From NCBI GenBank assembly GCA_021186555.1, contig JAJKFL010000012.1:20347711-20411710 (forward strand): a stretch of DNA of 64,000 nucleotides, given 5' to 3'. Position numbers and translations under genes: made by a program. Below, in pieces: positions 1 through 11,712 of the stretch (position 1 is its first letter; each line of letters starts with the position of its first letter). The stretch comes from Reticulitermes speratus (Eukaryota > Arthropoda > Insecta > Blattodea > Rhinotermitidae). The notes below the pieces were generated by a model that saw nothing but the letters and a program-made list of their open reading frames with translations, searched no databases and was not told the DNA's origin.

Positions 1-696
1 AGGCTTGGAGGACCTCCACCCTGCCTTCGCAAAGAGCATAGCATTGCTCTTTGAGACATTGATGGCGATCCTCCACGCCTTCAACCATCTCTCTAGATCA
101 CTGAGGTATGCTTCTAGGTAGCTAACAAGCAGAGCCGGGCTGCGGGACGTGGCAATGATTGCCGTGTCATCCGCGTACAATGCCAGCTCGACGTGGCGGG
201 AAGGGACGGGCATGTCATTGACATACAGACTGAACAAGACAGGAGAGATAAGTCCCCCCTGAGCTACGCCAGCCCGCATGCCACGACGAGAGGATATGGC
301 CGTTTGGAAGGACGCTTCGAACGTCCTATTGTAAAGGTAGGAGGATATGGTTTTGACCAGGTAGGAGGGGAAGTTAAGGGCCGTAAGCTTGAAAAGGAGA
401 CCGTCCACCCAAACAGTATCAAAAGCCTTAGCCACGTCGAGAAAGACTGCGCCTGTTAGCCGCTTCTCACCAAAGTTCCTGGTCACCCTTTCGACAAGGC
501 GGGCTAGCTGGAGAGAGGTGCTATGTTTGGGTCTGAATCCAAACTGCTCGTCTCGCAGAAGCCCGCGCCCGCTTACTTCACTTAAGATCCTACTAAGTAG
601 GATCTTCTCGAACAACTTGCCGATGGTGTCCAGAAGACTTATGGGACGATAGGAAGAGGGAAGCGCTGGGTCCTTCCCGGGTTTCAGTGATGACAG
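1..696 (-). pseudogene. Jockey-like reverse transcriptase, partial (window-edge copy)
   Basis: This is the N-terminal part of the RT reading frame described at 4752-5915, read on the minus strand and cut by the window start. It holds fingers and palm motifs, including the FGFRPKHST and LDVAKAFDTVW blocks and the YADDTA catalytic box near 170-185. The sequence matches the other two copies. The element is 5'-truncated near 711, because an in-frame stop lies just upstream of the conserved LKPGKDP motif. Confidence 0.85.
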
Positions 697-868
697 TTAT
701 ATGGTGAGGAGGCGCGTAGACTTGGCTGCGAGGAGCTACAGGAGCTCGCGACAGCAAGAGCACCCTGTTACACGGTTGTTAATGCTCATGTTTTATTTGA
801 ATGACAATAATTAATTCACACGAAATCAAAATTGTGGATGCGTAAATCATACCTTGTTCTCTACCGGC

Positions 869-897
<29 letters not shown>
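869..897. repeat. AAT microsatellite
   Basis: A run of AAT triplets. The equivalent runs at about 6089-6114 and 11309-11328 are shorter, so this is one of the few places where the 5.2-kb copies differ. Confidence 0.9.
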
Positions 898-899
<2 letters not shown>

Positions 900-1224
900 G
901 TAACGGATCCGCAAGAAAGTGTGAATATAATGTGAAAATTTGCTCATCACAATAAACAAGAACACTAAAGGTACAACCAAACGCACGAAAGATTTTTCAC
1001 TGTGACAAGTAAAGCCGACCAGTCATTATTTTACCCTTAACCCTAGCAGTGTTACGCGACAACCAAATGTACATTTCAGCGTAATGACACTGTAGAGGAT
1101 CACTCAAACTCTTTGTAACGCTTGTGAACAAACTTTCACGCACCTGTTGTACGTTAAATAAGGTTGCAGTAACTGATGTACACATTAACTTGATATTGTA
1201 TATACCGTGCATTATTGTGATAGT

Positions 1225-1279
1225 ATATTACTTACATAACCAACATATTGCACCAATATGTTGGTTATGTAAGTAATAT
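1225..1279. repeat. Perfect palindrome, 26-bp arms
   Basis: The arm at 1225-1250 is the exact reverse complement of 1254-1279, with CAC between them. Each arm contains CTTACATAACCAACATATTG or its complement. It is repeated unchanged in the next two units. Confidence 0.95.
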
Positions 1280-2389
1280 ATGATGTACACATATTTAAAA
1301 GTTCCAGTATGGCAAAATATACGATTTCTTCACTGAAGTACTTTTATGAGACGCGAAATATTTCTCTGTTCCCCATATCCTTTCTCTCACGCTGTTCGCT
1401 CGACTTTGAACAGAAGCGGAGTCAGAATGGAGGTCGTTGTTAAGTGTGTAGCTCGCACGCACTGCTGAGGTTGGAGGCCAGCATCCTCTCATGCCTTATT
1501 GATTGACAACACACACCGAGCTTCTAAAGCGGTCTCCGTCGGTTGCTGAAACCCGTAGGCACGTCACTTTGCGTTTTTTAGTTGGTATAATTGTTGCATC
1601 TATCAGCTGTTGATTCTCAAACTGTATGAGTTTCTTCGCATTTGCCTCCTTACGGTTATTTTTGTTCCAGAAGTTGCATGTATTTTCCCTTGAGCGAACA
1701 GAAAGGACTGCTTGAGGCAACAGCCTGATAAACAGCGAAAATACAGCTGTTGTACTCTTTGTATCTCATACCTTGCAGGCGTGCGTATTCTGCTTGTTTT
1801 GAAATTCTTTGCCGTGCAGTTTTAGCGGATGTGAATCCTGGTCCTGCAGTTCCCTCGGCGCCTCCCTATGGTGATAAGCAGCCCTACGTAGCACGCTTCT
1901 ATGCAGCCGCATGCCGTGGAAAATTCTGATTCCTAAATGCTTCCAGCTTTAGCCATACTTCACATGAGGTCGTAACTGTCGTAAGGGAACCCAAAAACTT
2001 TGTCAAACATATAAATATATAAGTAAGTAACAAAATAAATAACTCTGTCCCTATATAAGAAGGGAATATGTAGAAATTAAAATCGTTCCGCTTATTATAC
2101 GTAGTCTTAAGAAATTCGAAACTTCACTGTCGAAGTGAGAAGAACCAGACGATACATACCGTACATGAGTCACAACCGTAACCCAGAATCAATAAGCATG
2201 TATTGATATGCGTGAATAGATCACTCATTTTAGTTCAGGACACGGATTTTTAAACACCGACACGTTCATTATTACAAGGCCGTTATATAATTCTGCAGTT
2301 GCGAAAACTTCTAACCCCAGCTAGCAGTCACTTGAGGTTGAAATCACCAGATTTTATCCAGTCACGGCAGTTGAGCACCAAGCCTCGAC

Positions 2390-2519
2390 CCAACCAACCA
2401 AAGAGGTAACTAATCCCCAGTTATAGTACAAGGTGTCAGTTACTGAGCCCAGCGATGCGTTAAAACGCAGGAATGGCTAAACAGACCAACTGAGCTCTTT
2501 GGTTGGTATGTTGGTTGGT
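2390..2519 (+). mobile_element. Short 3'-end fragment of the Jockey-like family, plus orientation (unit 1)
   Basis: A piece of about 130 bp begins with ACCCAACCAACCAAAG and ends with TTTGGTTGGTATGTTGGTTGG. It contains AAAACGCAGGAATGGCTAAACAGACC, the same block found in antisense just inside the 3' ends of elements A and B. It therefore looks like an extremely 5'-truncated insertion of the same family, inverted relative to A and B. A SINE sharing that 3' end is the alternative. Confidence 0.65.
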
Positions 2520-2734
2520 CCCTCACCTTCTGACCACGTGTCTGATCTTTATCTTTACATAGTGAATTCAGTAAAAATTCAATATTCTATGTCATATTTA
2601 CACTACTCAATAATTTCAAACAAACTATTCGTTAAATATTGGACATTCCCTCTCAGTTGTATATTCGCCTCGCTTGCTAACGATAGGAGCATAGAATTTT
2701 TGTAGGAAATGTACGAAATACGGTAACCGGAATT

Positions 2735-2747
2735 GGGGGGGGGGGGG
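2735..2747. repeat. Poly-G tract of varying length
   Basis: There are 13 G here, 16 at 7950-7965 and 14 at 13168-13181. The tract varies between otherwise nearly identical units, through slippage or sequencing uncertainty. Confidence 0.85.
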
Positions 2748-2845
2748 CAACGGAGTTCAGAGTTTAAAGCATTTAAAATTAGTCCTATGGGGATTTGGAG
2801 TAGTTTAGTAAGTAGCGAATCAGGGCAGTACTGACTGGCTACCAA

Positions 2846-3815
2846 CCACGTAACCAACCAAAGTGCTAAGGGCGGAGACTTGCGCGGAGCGCAAGTCGAC
2901 GTCGCTTGGTCTGTTTAGCCATTCCTGCGTTTTACCGCATCGCCGGGCTCAATAAAAGACTCTTTAATCTATAACTAAGAGTTTCGTTTACGATAACGGT
3001 TTATGGTCACGATTAAAGCCGTGACCTGGCATACCGAAATCTACAGCTCTAGGAGCGTATAGTCTTTCTAAGTGGGGGAACACTTTGGTTGGATGGCTCC
3101 TGGGATTTGAACCCAGAGTGGCATTTTCACAATTAAATTCGCGCGGCATCTAAAACATACGCATGAGTGAACTCGATGTTACCCGCGGGGGTGTGGGGAG
3201 TGCGGGCCGTGCCCCGACTTTTTATTGTTATACCCTGGCATTCACCTTCAACTGAGGAAAAATCACGGAAAAACCTTAGTCAGGGTAGTCGAGAAGCGCC
3301 TAGTTAATGAGTGATAGGCACGATGCGGTGTCTTTTGGCCACCGTTTTGGGCCTCGACATTTCTGCTGACCTGTCCCCGTAGCTTGCGCGCTAGGCGACG
3401 TGGGTCAGCCCTCTGTCAGCGTAAATTTCTAAGGGGTTCCTCACATCTCGATTAGGGCTCTGATGTGTTCGGCAAAGTAAGGAACTCCCAATTCCTCGTG
3501 AATTTGCACGTTACTGATGTACCAAGGTGCATCAGTAGCCATGCGAAGGCACTTGGATTGAATAACCTGCAGCATCCTGACGTGGCTGCAGGAGGCGGAC
3601 GTCCAAATGGGTCACGCATAGTCCATAACGGGCCTATGAGCTGCTTATACAGCAGAACTCCGTTCCTGGTGGAGAGATAACTTCTGTGTAGGAGAGAGCT
3701 AAGAAAACCCAGTCGTTGGGCGGTTGTCTTGTGGTTTGTGTATTCAGGTAAATGTGTCGAGGAAGGCGCATGCGTGTTAAGGTGGCCACCTTGTGTAGGT
3801 TTGCTTATCACCATG
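2846..3815 (-). mobile_element. Jockey-like element B, degenerate 3' fragment (unit 1)
   Basis: Read on the minus strand, 3452-3814 gives a decayed version of the element A RT C-terminus. Matching blocks include AQRLGFLSSLLHR and NGVLLYKQLI, with frameshifts and missing residues. After it come a 3' UTR and a terminal AACC/TTGG tail at about 2846-2862. The UTR holds a hairpin at 3005-3026, a tRNA T-arm-like hairpin at 3100-3116 and a perfect 9-bp-stem hairpin at 2877-2897. It is an old, 5'-truncated relative of element A with no coding capacity. Confidence 0.8.
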
Positions 3816-4198
3816 GGGAGACGCTGAGGAAAGCTGCAGTACCAGAATTCCTAGCCGCTGAATTTGAACGTGATGGCACTTAAAAAGCAGGAGAATACGC
3901 GTGGCTGCAAGGTGCGAGTTACATCTGCCTTTCTCCATTTATCAGGTTGTTGTCGCAAGCCGTCCGGTTTCCTCGCTCCGGGGAAAAATATATGCTTCAT
4001 ATGCTGCATCAATAACCGTGTGTAGAGAGGTGAATGCGAAGAAACTCGCATGAAGCAGGAGCAAAAGCAGCTCATAGGGGTAGCAAGTTGTCAGTCGAAA
4101 AAGCATTAAACAAAGCTGGCCTCTAGCCTCAGTAGCACGTGCATACAGCACACTTGTACAGGGCCTCAATTGTGACTCCGCTTTTGGTCAACGTGGAT
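3816..4198. other. Anonymous spacer between elements B and A
   Basis: About 380 bp with no recognised motif and only overlapping short frames on the minus strand. It is repeated at about 9035-9419. Confidence 0.5.
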
Positions 4199-5930
4199 GG
4201 AACCAACCAACCAACCAAAGTGCTAACTAAGGGCGGAGACTTGCGCGGAGCGCAGGTCGACGTCCCTTGATCTGTTTAGCCATACCTGCGTTTTACCGCA
4301 TTGCTGGACTCAATAACAGACTCTTAATTCTAAACTGGGGATTTTGCTTACGCTAACAAATTTAGGGTCTCGATTAAGTCGGGACCAGGCATACCAAAAG
4401 CTACAGCTCTAAGAGCGTATACTTTTTCCAAGTGGGGGGAATACTTTGGTTGGGTGGCTCTCTGGGATTTGAACCCAGAGTGGCATTTTCACGAATAATT
4501 TCACAAAGAATTCAAAACCTACAAACGAATAATTTAGTCCTACCGGGGGGTGGGGGGGTGCGGGCCGTGCCCCGACTTTGTGTTATACCCTGGCATTCAC
4601 CTTACAACTGAGGAAAATCACGGAAAACCTCAGTCAGGGTATTCGGAGTGCGCCTAAATTTAGGTGCAGTGTCTATTGGCCACTAAGGGCCTCGACACAT
4701 TCACTGACCCATCCCCGTAGCTTGCGCTAGACGGACTGGGTCAGCCCTCGGTCAGCGCAGATATCTGCCGAGTTGCTGAGTTAAGGGGTTCCCCACACCA
4801 GCCAACCTAGAGTCGAAGCTCTCGGTTAGAACTCTGATGTGTTCAGCAAAGAGAGGAACTCCCAAATCCTCGTGAATTTGCACGCTACTCATGTACCAAG
4901 GTGCACCAGTAGCAATGCGAAGACACTTGGATTGAAGAACCTGCAGCTTTCTGAGGTGGGTGCAGGCAGCAGACCTCCAAATGGGACACGCATAGTCCAT
5001 CATGGGCCGTATGAGCTGCTTATACAGCAGAACCCCGTTCCTGATGGACAGGCCGCTTCTCCTGTGAAGGAGAGAGCTAAGCAGACCCAGTCGTTGGGCC
5101 GCTTTCTTCTTGACCTGGACGATGTGAGGCGACCAGGTCATCCGTGTATTAAGGATCACTCCTAGATAACGGGCTGTGTCTACCCACTGGATTGGCTCTC
5201 CTAGGAACTGCACCGGTCGAGGCTTGGAGGACCTCCACCCTGCCTTCGCAAAGAGCATAGCATTGCTCTTTGAGACATTGATGGCGATCCTCCACGCCTT
5301 CAACCATCTCTCTAGATCACTGAGGTATGCTTCTAGGTAGCTAACAAGCAGAGCCGGGCTGCGGGACGTGGCAATGATTGCCGTGTCATCCGCGTACAAT
5401 GCCAGCTCGACGTGGCGGGAAGGGACGGGCATGTCATTGACATACAGACTGAACAAGACAGGAGAGATAAGTCCCCCCTGAGCTACGCCAGCCCGCATGC
5501 CACGACGAGAGGATATGGCCGTTTGGAAGGACGCTTCGAACGTCCTATTGTAAAGGTAGGAGGATATGGTTTTGACCAGGTAGGAGGGGAAGTTAAGGGC
5601 CGTAAGCTTGAAAAGGAGACCGTCCACCCAAACAGTATCAAAAGCCTTAGCCACGTCGAGAAAGACTGCGCCTGTTAGCCGCTTCTCACCAAAGTTCCTG
5701 GTCACCCTTTCGACAAGGCGGGCTAGCTGGAGAGAGGTGCTATGTTTGGGTCTGAATCCAAACTGCTCGTCTCGCAGAAGCCCGCGCCCGCTTACTTCAC
5801 TTAAGATCCTACTAAGTAGGATCTTCTCGAACAACTTGCCGATGGTGTCCAGAAGACTTATGGGACGATAGGAAGAGGGAAGCGCTGGGTCCTTCCCGGG
5901 TTTCAGTGATGACAGTTATATGGTGAGGAG
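4199..5930 (-). mobile_element. Jockey-clade non-LTR retrotransposon, 5'-truncated (element A, unit 1)
   Basis: On the minus strand this comprises a truncated RT frame (4752-5915), a 3' UTR of about 550 bp and a terminal run of TTGG repeats, visible as GGAACCAACCAACCAACC at 4199-4216. The 3' UTR contains a T-arm-like hairpin at 4462-4478 and the terminal hairpin GACTTGCGC/GCGCAGGTC at about 4229-4249. There is no endonuclease domain or first ORF. A simple-repeat tail instead of poly-A is seen in several non-LTR groups. This fragment cannot move by itself. Confidence 0.85.
4752..5915 (-). pseudogene. Jockey-clade reverse transcriptase fragment, open frame
   Basis: Roughly 387 codons stay open, with a first Met at 5834. 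In order from the N-terminus: LKPGKDPALPSSYRPISLLD, FGFRPKHST, FLDVAKAFDTVW (first catalytic Asp), GVAQGGLISPVLFSLYVND, LALYADDTAII (catalytic DD), then thumb and C-terminal blocks YLGVIL, QSKCLRIATGAPWY and IHEDLGVP typical of Jockey elements. In a full element this enzyme copies its own RNA into a nicked chromosomal site. The endonuclease and the first RT blocks are missing, because an in-frame stop at 5916-5918 closes the upstream side. The palm motifs are intact, so the truncation is probably young, but the fragment is not autonomous. Confidence 0.85.
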
Positions 5931-6440
5931 GCGCGTAGACTTGGCTGCGAGGAGCTACAGGAGCTCGCGACAGCAAGAGCACCCTGTTACACGGTTGTTA
6001 ATGCTCATGTTTTATTTGAATGACAATAATTAATTCACACGAAATCAAAATTGTGGATGCGTAAATCATACCTTGTTCTCTACCGGCAATAATAATAATA
6101 ATAATAATAATAACAGTAACGGATCCGCAAGAAAGTGTGAATATAATGTGAAAATTTGCTCATCACAATAAACAAGAACACTAAAGGTACAACCAAACGC
6201 ACGAAAGATTTTTCACTGTGACAAGTAAAGCCGACCAGTCATTATTTTACCCTTAACCCTAGCAGTGTTACGCGACAACCAAATGTACATTTCAGCGTAA
6301 TGACACTGTAGAGGATCACTCAAACTCTTTGTAACGCTTGTGAACAAACTTTCACGCACCTGTTGTACGTTAAATAAGGTTGCAGTAACTGATGTACACA
6401 TTAACTTGATATTGTATATACCGTGCATTATTGTGATAGT

Positions 6441-6495
6441 ATATTACTTACATAACCAACATATTGCACCAATATGTTGGTTATGTAAGTAATAT
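6441..6495. repeat. Perfect palindrome, 26-bp arms (unit 2)
   Basis: Same palindrome as at 1225-1279. Arms are 6441-6466 and 6470-6495 with a CAC spacer. Confidence 0.95.
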
Positions 6496-7604
6496 ATGAT
6501 GTACACATATTTAAAAGTTCCAGTATGGCAAAATATACGATTTCTTCACTGAAGTACTTTTATGAGACGCGAAATATTTCTCTGTTCCCCATATCCTTTC
6601 TCTCACGCTGTTCGCTCGACTTTGAACAGAAGCGGAGTCAGAATGGAGGTCGTTGTTAAGTGTGTAGCTCGCACGCACTGCTGAGGTTGGAGGCCAGCAT
6701 CCTCTCATGCCTTATTGATTGACAACACACACCGAGCTTCTAAAGCGGTCTCCGTCGGTTGCTGAAACCCGTAGGCACGTCACTTTGCGTTTTTTAGTTG
6801 GTATAATTGTTGCATCTATCAGCTGTTGATTCTCAAACTGTATGAGTTTCTTCGCATTTGCCTCCTTACGGTTATTTTTGTTCCAGAAGTTGCATGTATT
6901 TTCCCTTGAGCGAACAGAAAGGACTGCTTGAGGCAACAGCCTGATAAACAGCGAAAATACAGCTGTTGTACTCTTTGTATCTCATACCTTGCAGGCGTGC
7001 GTATTCTGCTTGTTTTGAAATTCTTTGCCGTGCAGTTTTAGCGGATGTGAATCCTGGTCCTGCAGTTCCCTCGGCGCCTCCCTATGGTGATAAGCAGCCT
7101 ACGTAGCACGCTTCTATGCAGCCGCATGCCGTGGAAAATTCTGATTCCTAAATGCTTCCAGCTTTAGCCATACTTCACATGAGGTCGTAACTGTCGTAAG
7201 GGAACCCAAAAACTTTGTCAAACATATAAATATATAAGTAAGTAACAAAATAAATAACTCTGTCCCTATATAAGAAGGGAATATGTAGAAATTAAAATCG
7301 TTCCGCTTATTATACGTAGTCTTAAGAAATTCGAAACTTCACTGTCGAAGTGAGAAGAACCAGACGATACATACCGTACATGAGTCACAACCGTAACCCA
7401 GAATCAATAAGCATGTATTGATATGCGTGAATAGATCACTCATTTTAGTTCAGGACACGGATTTTTAAACACCGACACGTTCATTATTACAAGGCCGTTA
7501 TATAATTCTGCAGTTGCGAAAACTTCTAACCCCAGCTAGCAGTCACTTGAGGTTGAAATCACCAGATTTTATCCAGTCACGGCAGTTGAGCACCAAGCCT
7601 CGAC

Positions 7605-7734
7605 CCAACCAACCAAAGAGGTAACTAATCCCCAGTTATAGTACAAGGTGTCAGTTACTGAGCCCAGCGATGCGTTAAAACGCAGGAATGGCTAAACAGA
7701 CCAACTGAGCTCTTTGGTTGGTATGTTGGTTGGT
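7605..7734 (+). mobile_element. Short 3'-end fragment of the Jockey-like family (unit 2)
   Basis: Copy of the fragment at 2390-2519 in the second 5.2-kb unit. Confidence 0.65.
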
Positions 7735-8063
7735 CCCTCACCTTCTGACCACGTGTCTGATCTTTATCTTTACATAGTGAATTCAGTAAAAATTCAATAT
7801 TCTATGTCATATTTACACTACTCAATAATTTCAAACAAACTATTCGTTAAATATTGGACATTCCCTCTCAGTTGTATATTCGCCTCGCTTGCTAACGATA
7901 GGAGCATAGAATTTTTGTAGGAAATGTACGAAATACGGTAACCGGAATTGGGGGGGGGGGGGGGGCAACGGAGTTCAGAGTTTAAAGCATTTAAAATTAG
8001 TCCTATGGGGATTTGGAGTAGTTTAGTAAGTAGCGAATCAGGGCAGTACTGACTGGCTACCAA

Positions 8064-9034
8064 CCACGTAACCAACCAAAGTGCTAAGGGCGGAGACTTG
8101 CGCGGAGCGCAAGTCGACGTCGCTTGGTCTGTTTAGCCATTCCTGCGTTTTACCGCATCGCCGGGCTCAATAAAAGACTCTTTAATCTATAACTAAGAGT
8201 TTCGTTTACGATAACGGTTTATGGTCACGATTAAAGCCGTGACCTGGCATACCGAAATCTACAGCTCTAGGAGCGTATAGTCTTTCTAAGTGGGGGAACA
8301 CTTTGGTTGGATGGCTCCCTGGGATTTGAACCCAGAGTGGCATTTTCACAATTAAATTCGCGCGGCATCTAAAACATACGCATGAGTGAACTCGATGTTA
8401 CCCGCGGGGGGTGTGGGAGTGCGGGCCGTGCCCCGACTTTTTATTGTTATACCCTGGCATTCACCTTCAACTGAGGAAAAATCACGGAAAAACCTTAGTC
8501 AGGGTAGTCGAGAAGCGCCTAGTTAATGAGTGATAGGCACGATGCGGTGTCTTTTGGCCACCGTTTTGGGCCTCGACATTTCTGCTGACCTGTCCCCGTA
8601 GCTTGCGCGCTAGGCGACGTGGGTCAGCCCTCTGTCAGCGTAAATTTCTAAGGGGTTCCTCACATCTCGATTAGGGCTCTGATGTGTTCGGCAAAGTAAG
8701 GAACTCCCAATTCCTCGTGAATTTGCACGTTACTGATGTACCAAGGTGCATCAGTAGCCATGCGAAGGCACTTGGATTGAATAACCTGCAGCATCCTGAC
8801 GTGGCTGCAGGAGGCGGACGTCCAAATGGGTCACGCATAGTCCATAACGGGCCTATGAGCTGCTTATACAGCAGAACTCCGTTCCTGGTGGAGAGATAAC
8901 TTCTGTGTAGGAGAGAGCTAAGAAAACCCAGTCGTTGGGCGGTTGTCTTGTGGTTTGTGTATTCAGGTAAATGTGTCGAGGAAGGCGCATGCGTGTTAAG
9001 GTGGCCACCTTGTGTAGGTTTGCTTATCACCATG
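8064..9034 (-). mobile_element. Jockey-like element B, degenerate 3' fragment (unit 2)
   Basis: Second-unit copy of element B, with the same decayed C-terminal RT fragment at about 8671-9033 and the same 3' UTR hairpins. The third unit ends before reaching its element B. Confidence 0.8.
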
Positions 9035-9419
9035 GGGAGACGCTGAGGAAAGTTGCAGTACCAGAATTCCTAGCCGCTGAATTTGAACGTGATGGCACTT
9101 AAAAAGCAGGAGAATACGCGTGGCTGCAAGGTGCGAGTTACATCTGCCTTTCTCCATTTATCAGGTTGTTGTCGCAAGCCGTCCGGTTTCCTCGCTCCGG
9201 GGAAAAATATATGCTTCATATGCTGCATCAATAACCGTGTGTAGAGAGGTGAATGCGAAGAAACTCGCATGAAGCAGGAGCAAAAGCAGCTCATAGGGGT
9301 AGCAAGTTGTCAGTCGAAAAAGCATTAAACAAAGCTGGCCTCTAGCCTCAGTAGCACGTGCATACAGCACACTTGTACAGGGCCTCAATTGTGACTCCGC
9401 TTTTGGTCAACGTGGATGG

Positions 9420-11152
9420 AACCAACCAACCAACCAAAGTGCTAACTAAGGGCGGAGACTTGCGCGGAGCGCAGGTCGACGTCCCTTGATCTGTTTAGCC
9501 ATACCTGCGTTTTACCGCATTGCTGGACTCAATAACAGACTCTTAATTCTAAACTGGGGATTTTGCTTACGCTAACAAATTTAGGGTCTCGATTAAGTCG
9601 GGACCAGGCATACCAAAAGCTACAGCTCTAAGAGCGTATACTTTTTCCAAGTGGGGGGAATACTTTGGTTGGGTGGCTCTCTGGGATTTGAACCCAGAGT
9701 GGCATTTTACGAATAATTTCACAAAGAATTCAAAACCTACAAACGAATAATTTAGTCCTACCGGGGGGTGGGGGGGGGGGGTGCGGGCCGTGCCCCGACT
9801 TTGTGTTATACCCTGGCATTCACCTTACAACTGAGGAAAATCACGGAAAACCTCAGTCAGGGTATTCGGAGTGCGCCTAATTTAGGTGCAGTGTCTATTG
9901 GCCACTAAGGGCCTCGACACATTCACTGACCCATCCCCGTAGCTTGCGCTAGACGGACTGGGTCAGCCCTCGGTCAGCGCAGATATCTGCCGAGTTGCTG
10001 AGTTAAGGGGTTCCCCACACCAGCCAACCTAGAGTCGAAGCTCTCGGTTAGAACTCTGATGTGTTCAGCAAAGAGAGGAACTCCCAAATCCTCGTGAATT
10101 TGCACGCTACTCATGTACCAAGGTGCACCAGTAGCAATGCGAAGACACTTGGATTGAAGAACCTGCAGCTTTCTGAGGTGGGTGCAGGCAGCAGACCTCC
10201 AAATGGGACACGCATAGTCCATCATGGGCCGTATGAGCTGCTTATACAGCAGAACCCCGTTCCTGATGGACAGGCCGCTTCTCCTGTGAAGGAGAGAGCT
10301 AAGCAGACCCAGTCGTTGGGCCGCTTTCTTCTTGACCTGGACGATGTGAGGCGACCAGGTCATCCGTGTATAAGGATCACTCCTAGATAACGGGCTGTGT
10401 CTACCCACTGGATTGGCTCTCCTAGGAACTGCACCGGTCGAGGCTTGGAGGACCTCCACCCTGCCTTCGCAAAGAGCATAGCATTGCTCTTTGAGACATT
10501 GATGGCGATCCTCCACGCCTTCAACCATCTCTCTAGATCACTGAGGTATGCTTCTAGGTAGCTAACAAGCAGAGCCGGGCTGCGGGACGTGGCAATGATT
10601 GCCGTGTCATCCGCGTACAATGCCAGCTCGACGTGGCGGGAAGGGACGGGCATGTCATTGACATACAGACTGAACAAGACAGGAGAGATAAGTCCCCCCT
10701 GAGCTACGCCAGCCCGCATGCCACGACGAGAGGATATGGCCGTTTGGAAGGACGCTTCGAACGTCCTATTGTAAAGGTAGGAGGATATGGTTTTGACCAG
10801 GTAGGAGGGGAAGTTAAGGGCCGTAAGCTTGAAAAGGAGACCGTCCACCCAAACAGTATCAAAAGCCTTAGCCACGTCGAGAAAGACTGCGCCTGTTAGC
10901 CGCTTCTCACCAAAGTTCCTGGTCACCCTTTCGACAAGGCGGGCTAGCTGGAGAGAGGTGCTATGTTTGGGTCTGAATCCAAACTGCTCGTCTCGCAGAA
11001 GCCCGCGCCCGCTTACTTCACTTAAGATCCTACTAAGTAGGATCTTCTCGAACAACTTGCCGATGGTGTCCAGAAGACTTATGGGACGATAGGAAGAGGG
11101 AAGCGCTGGGTCCTTCCCGGGTTTCAGTGATGACAGTTATATGGTGAGGAGG
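9420..11152 (-). mobile_element. Jockey-clade non-LTR retrotransposon, 5'-truncated (element A, unit 2)
   Basis: Second-unit copy of the element at 4199-5930, with the same structure. Its 3' UTR has a longer G-rich tract near 9764-9782 than unit 1. The AACC tail is at 9420-9437. Confidence 0.85.
9974..11136 (-). pseudogene. Jockey-clade reverse transcriptase fragment, frameshifted
   Basis: Same RT fragment as at 4752-5915, but one T is missing near 10370 (CGTGTATAAGG here, CGTGTATTAAGG in unit 1). This splits the frame after YLGVIL into an upstream part (10360-11055 plus its N-terminal extension) and a downstream part (9974-10528). The break separates the polymerase palm from the thumb and C-terminal region. 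It is otherwise identical over nearly the whole length. Confidence 0.85.
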
Positions 11153-11657
11153 CGCGTAGACTTGGCTGCGAGGAGCTACAGGAGCTCGCGACAGCAAGAG
11201 CACCCTGTTACACGGTTGTTAATGCTCATGTTTTATTTGAATGACAATAATTAATTCACACGAAATCAAAATTGTGGATGCGTAAATCATACCTTGTTCT
11301 CTACCGGCAATAATAATAATAATAATAAAACAGTAACGGATCCGCAAGAAAGTGTGAATATAATGTGAAAATTTGCTCATCACAATAAACAAGAACACTA
11401 AAGGTACAACCAAACGCACGAAAGATTTTTCACTGTGACAAGTAAAGCCGACCAGTCATTATTTTACCCTTAACCCTAGCAGTGTTACGCGACAACCAAA
11501 TGTACATTTCAGCGTAATGACACTGTAGAGGATCACTCAAACTCTTTGTAACGCTTGTGAACAAACTTTCACGCACCTGTTGTACGTTAAATAAGGTTGC
11601 AGTAACTGATGTACACATTAACTTGATATTGTATATACCGTGCATTATTGTGATAGT

Positions 11658-11712
11658 ATATTACTTACATAACCAACATATTGCACCAATATGTTGGTTA
11701 TGTAAGTAATAT
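11658..11712. repeat. Perfect palindrome, 26-bp arms (unit 3)
   Basis: Same palindrome as at 1225-1279. Arms are 11658-11683 and 11687-11712 with a CAC spacer. Confidence 0.95.

Larger units (their letters stand above)
712..2389. other. Anonymous DNA of the repeat unit, no gene seen
   Basis: Only short open frames without recognisable motifs occur here. The stretch contains an AAT microsatellite at about 869-897 and a perfect 26-bp palindrome at 1225-1279. Copies recur near 5931-7604 and 11153-12822. I see no coding signal, tRNA or rRNA. Confidence 0.6.

Noticed and set aside
193..652. Plus-strand frames of 87-88 codons repeated in all three units
   Set aside because: They are antisense to the conserved RT frame.
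997..1720. Minus-strand frames of 65-74 codons conserved across units
   Set aside because: The units are nearly identical throughout, so conservation carries no coding signal. No motif is present.
3100..3116. tRNA gene suggested by the T-arm and B-box-like motif
   Set aside because: No acceptor stem, D-arm or anticodon arm is present upstream. It is kept only as a UTR hairpin.
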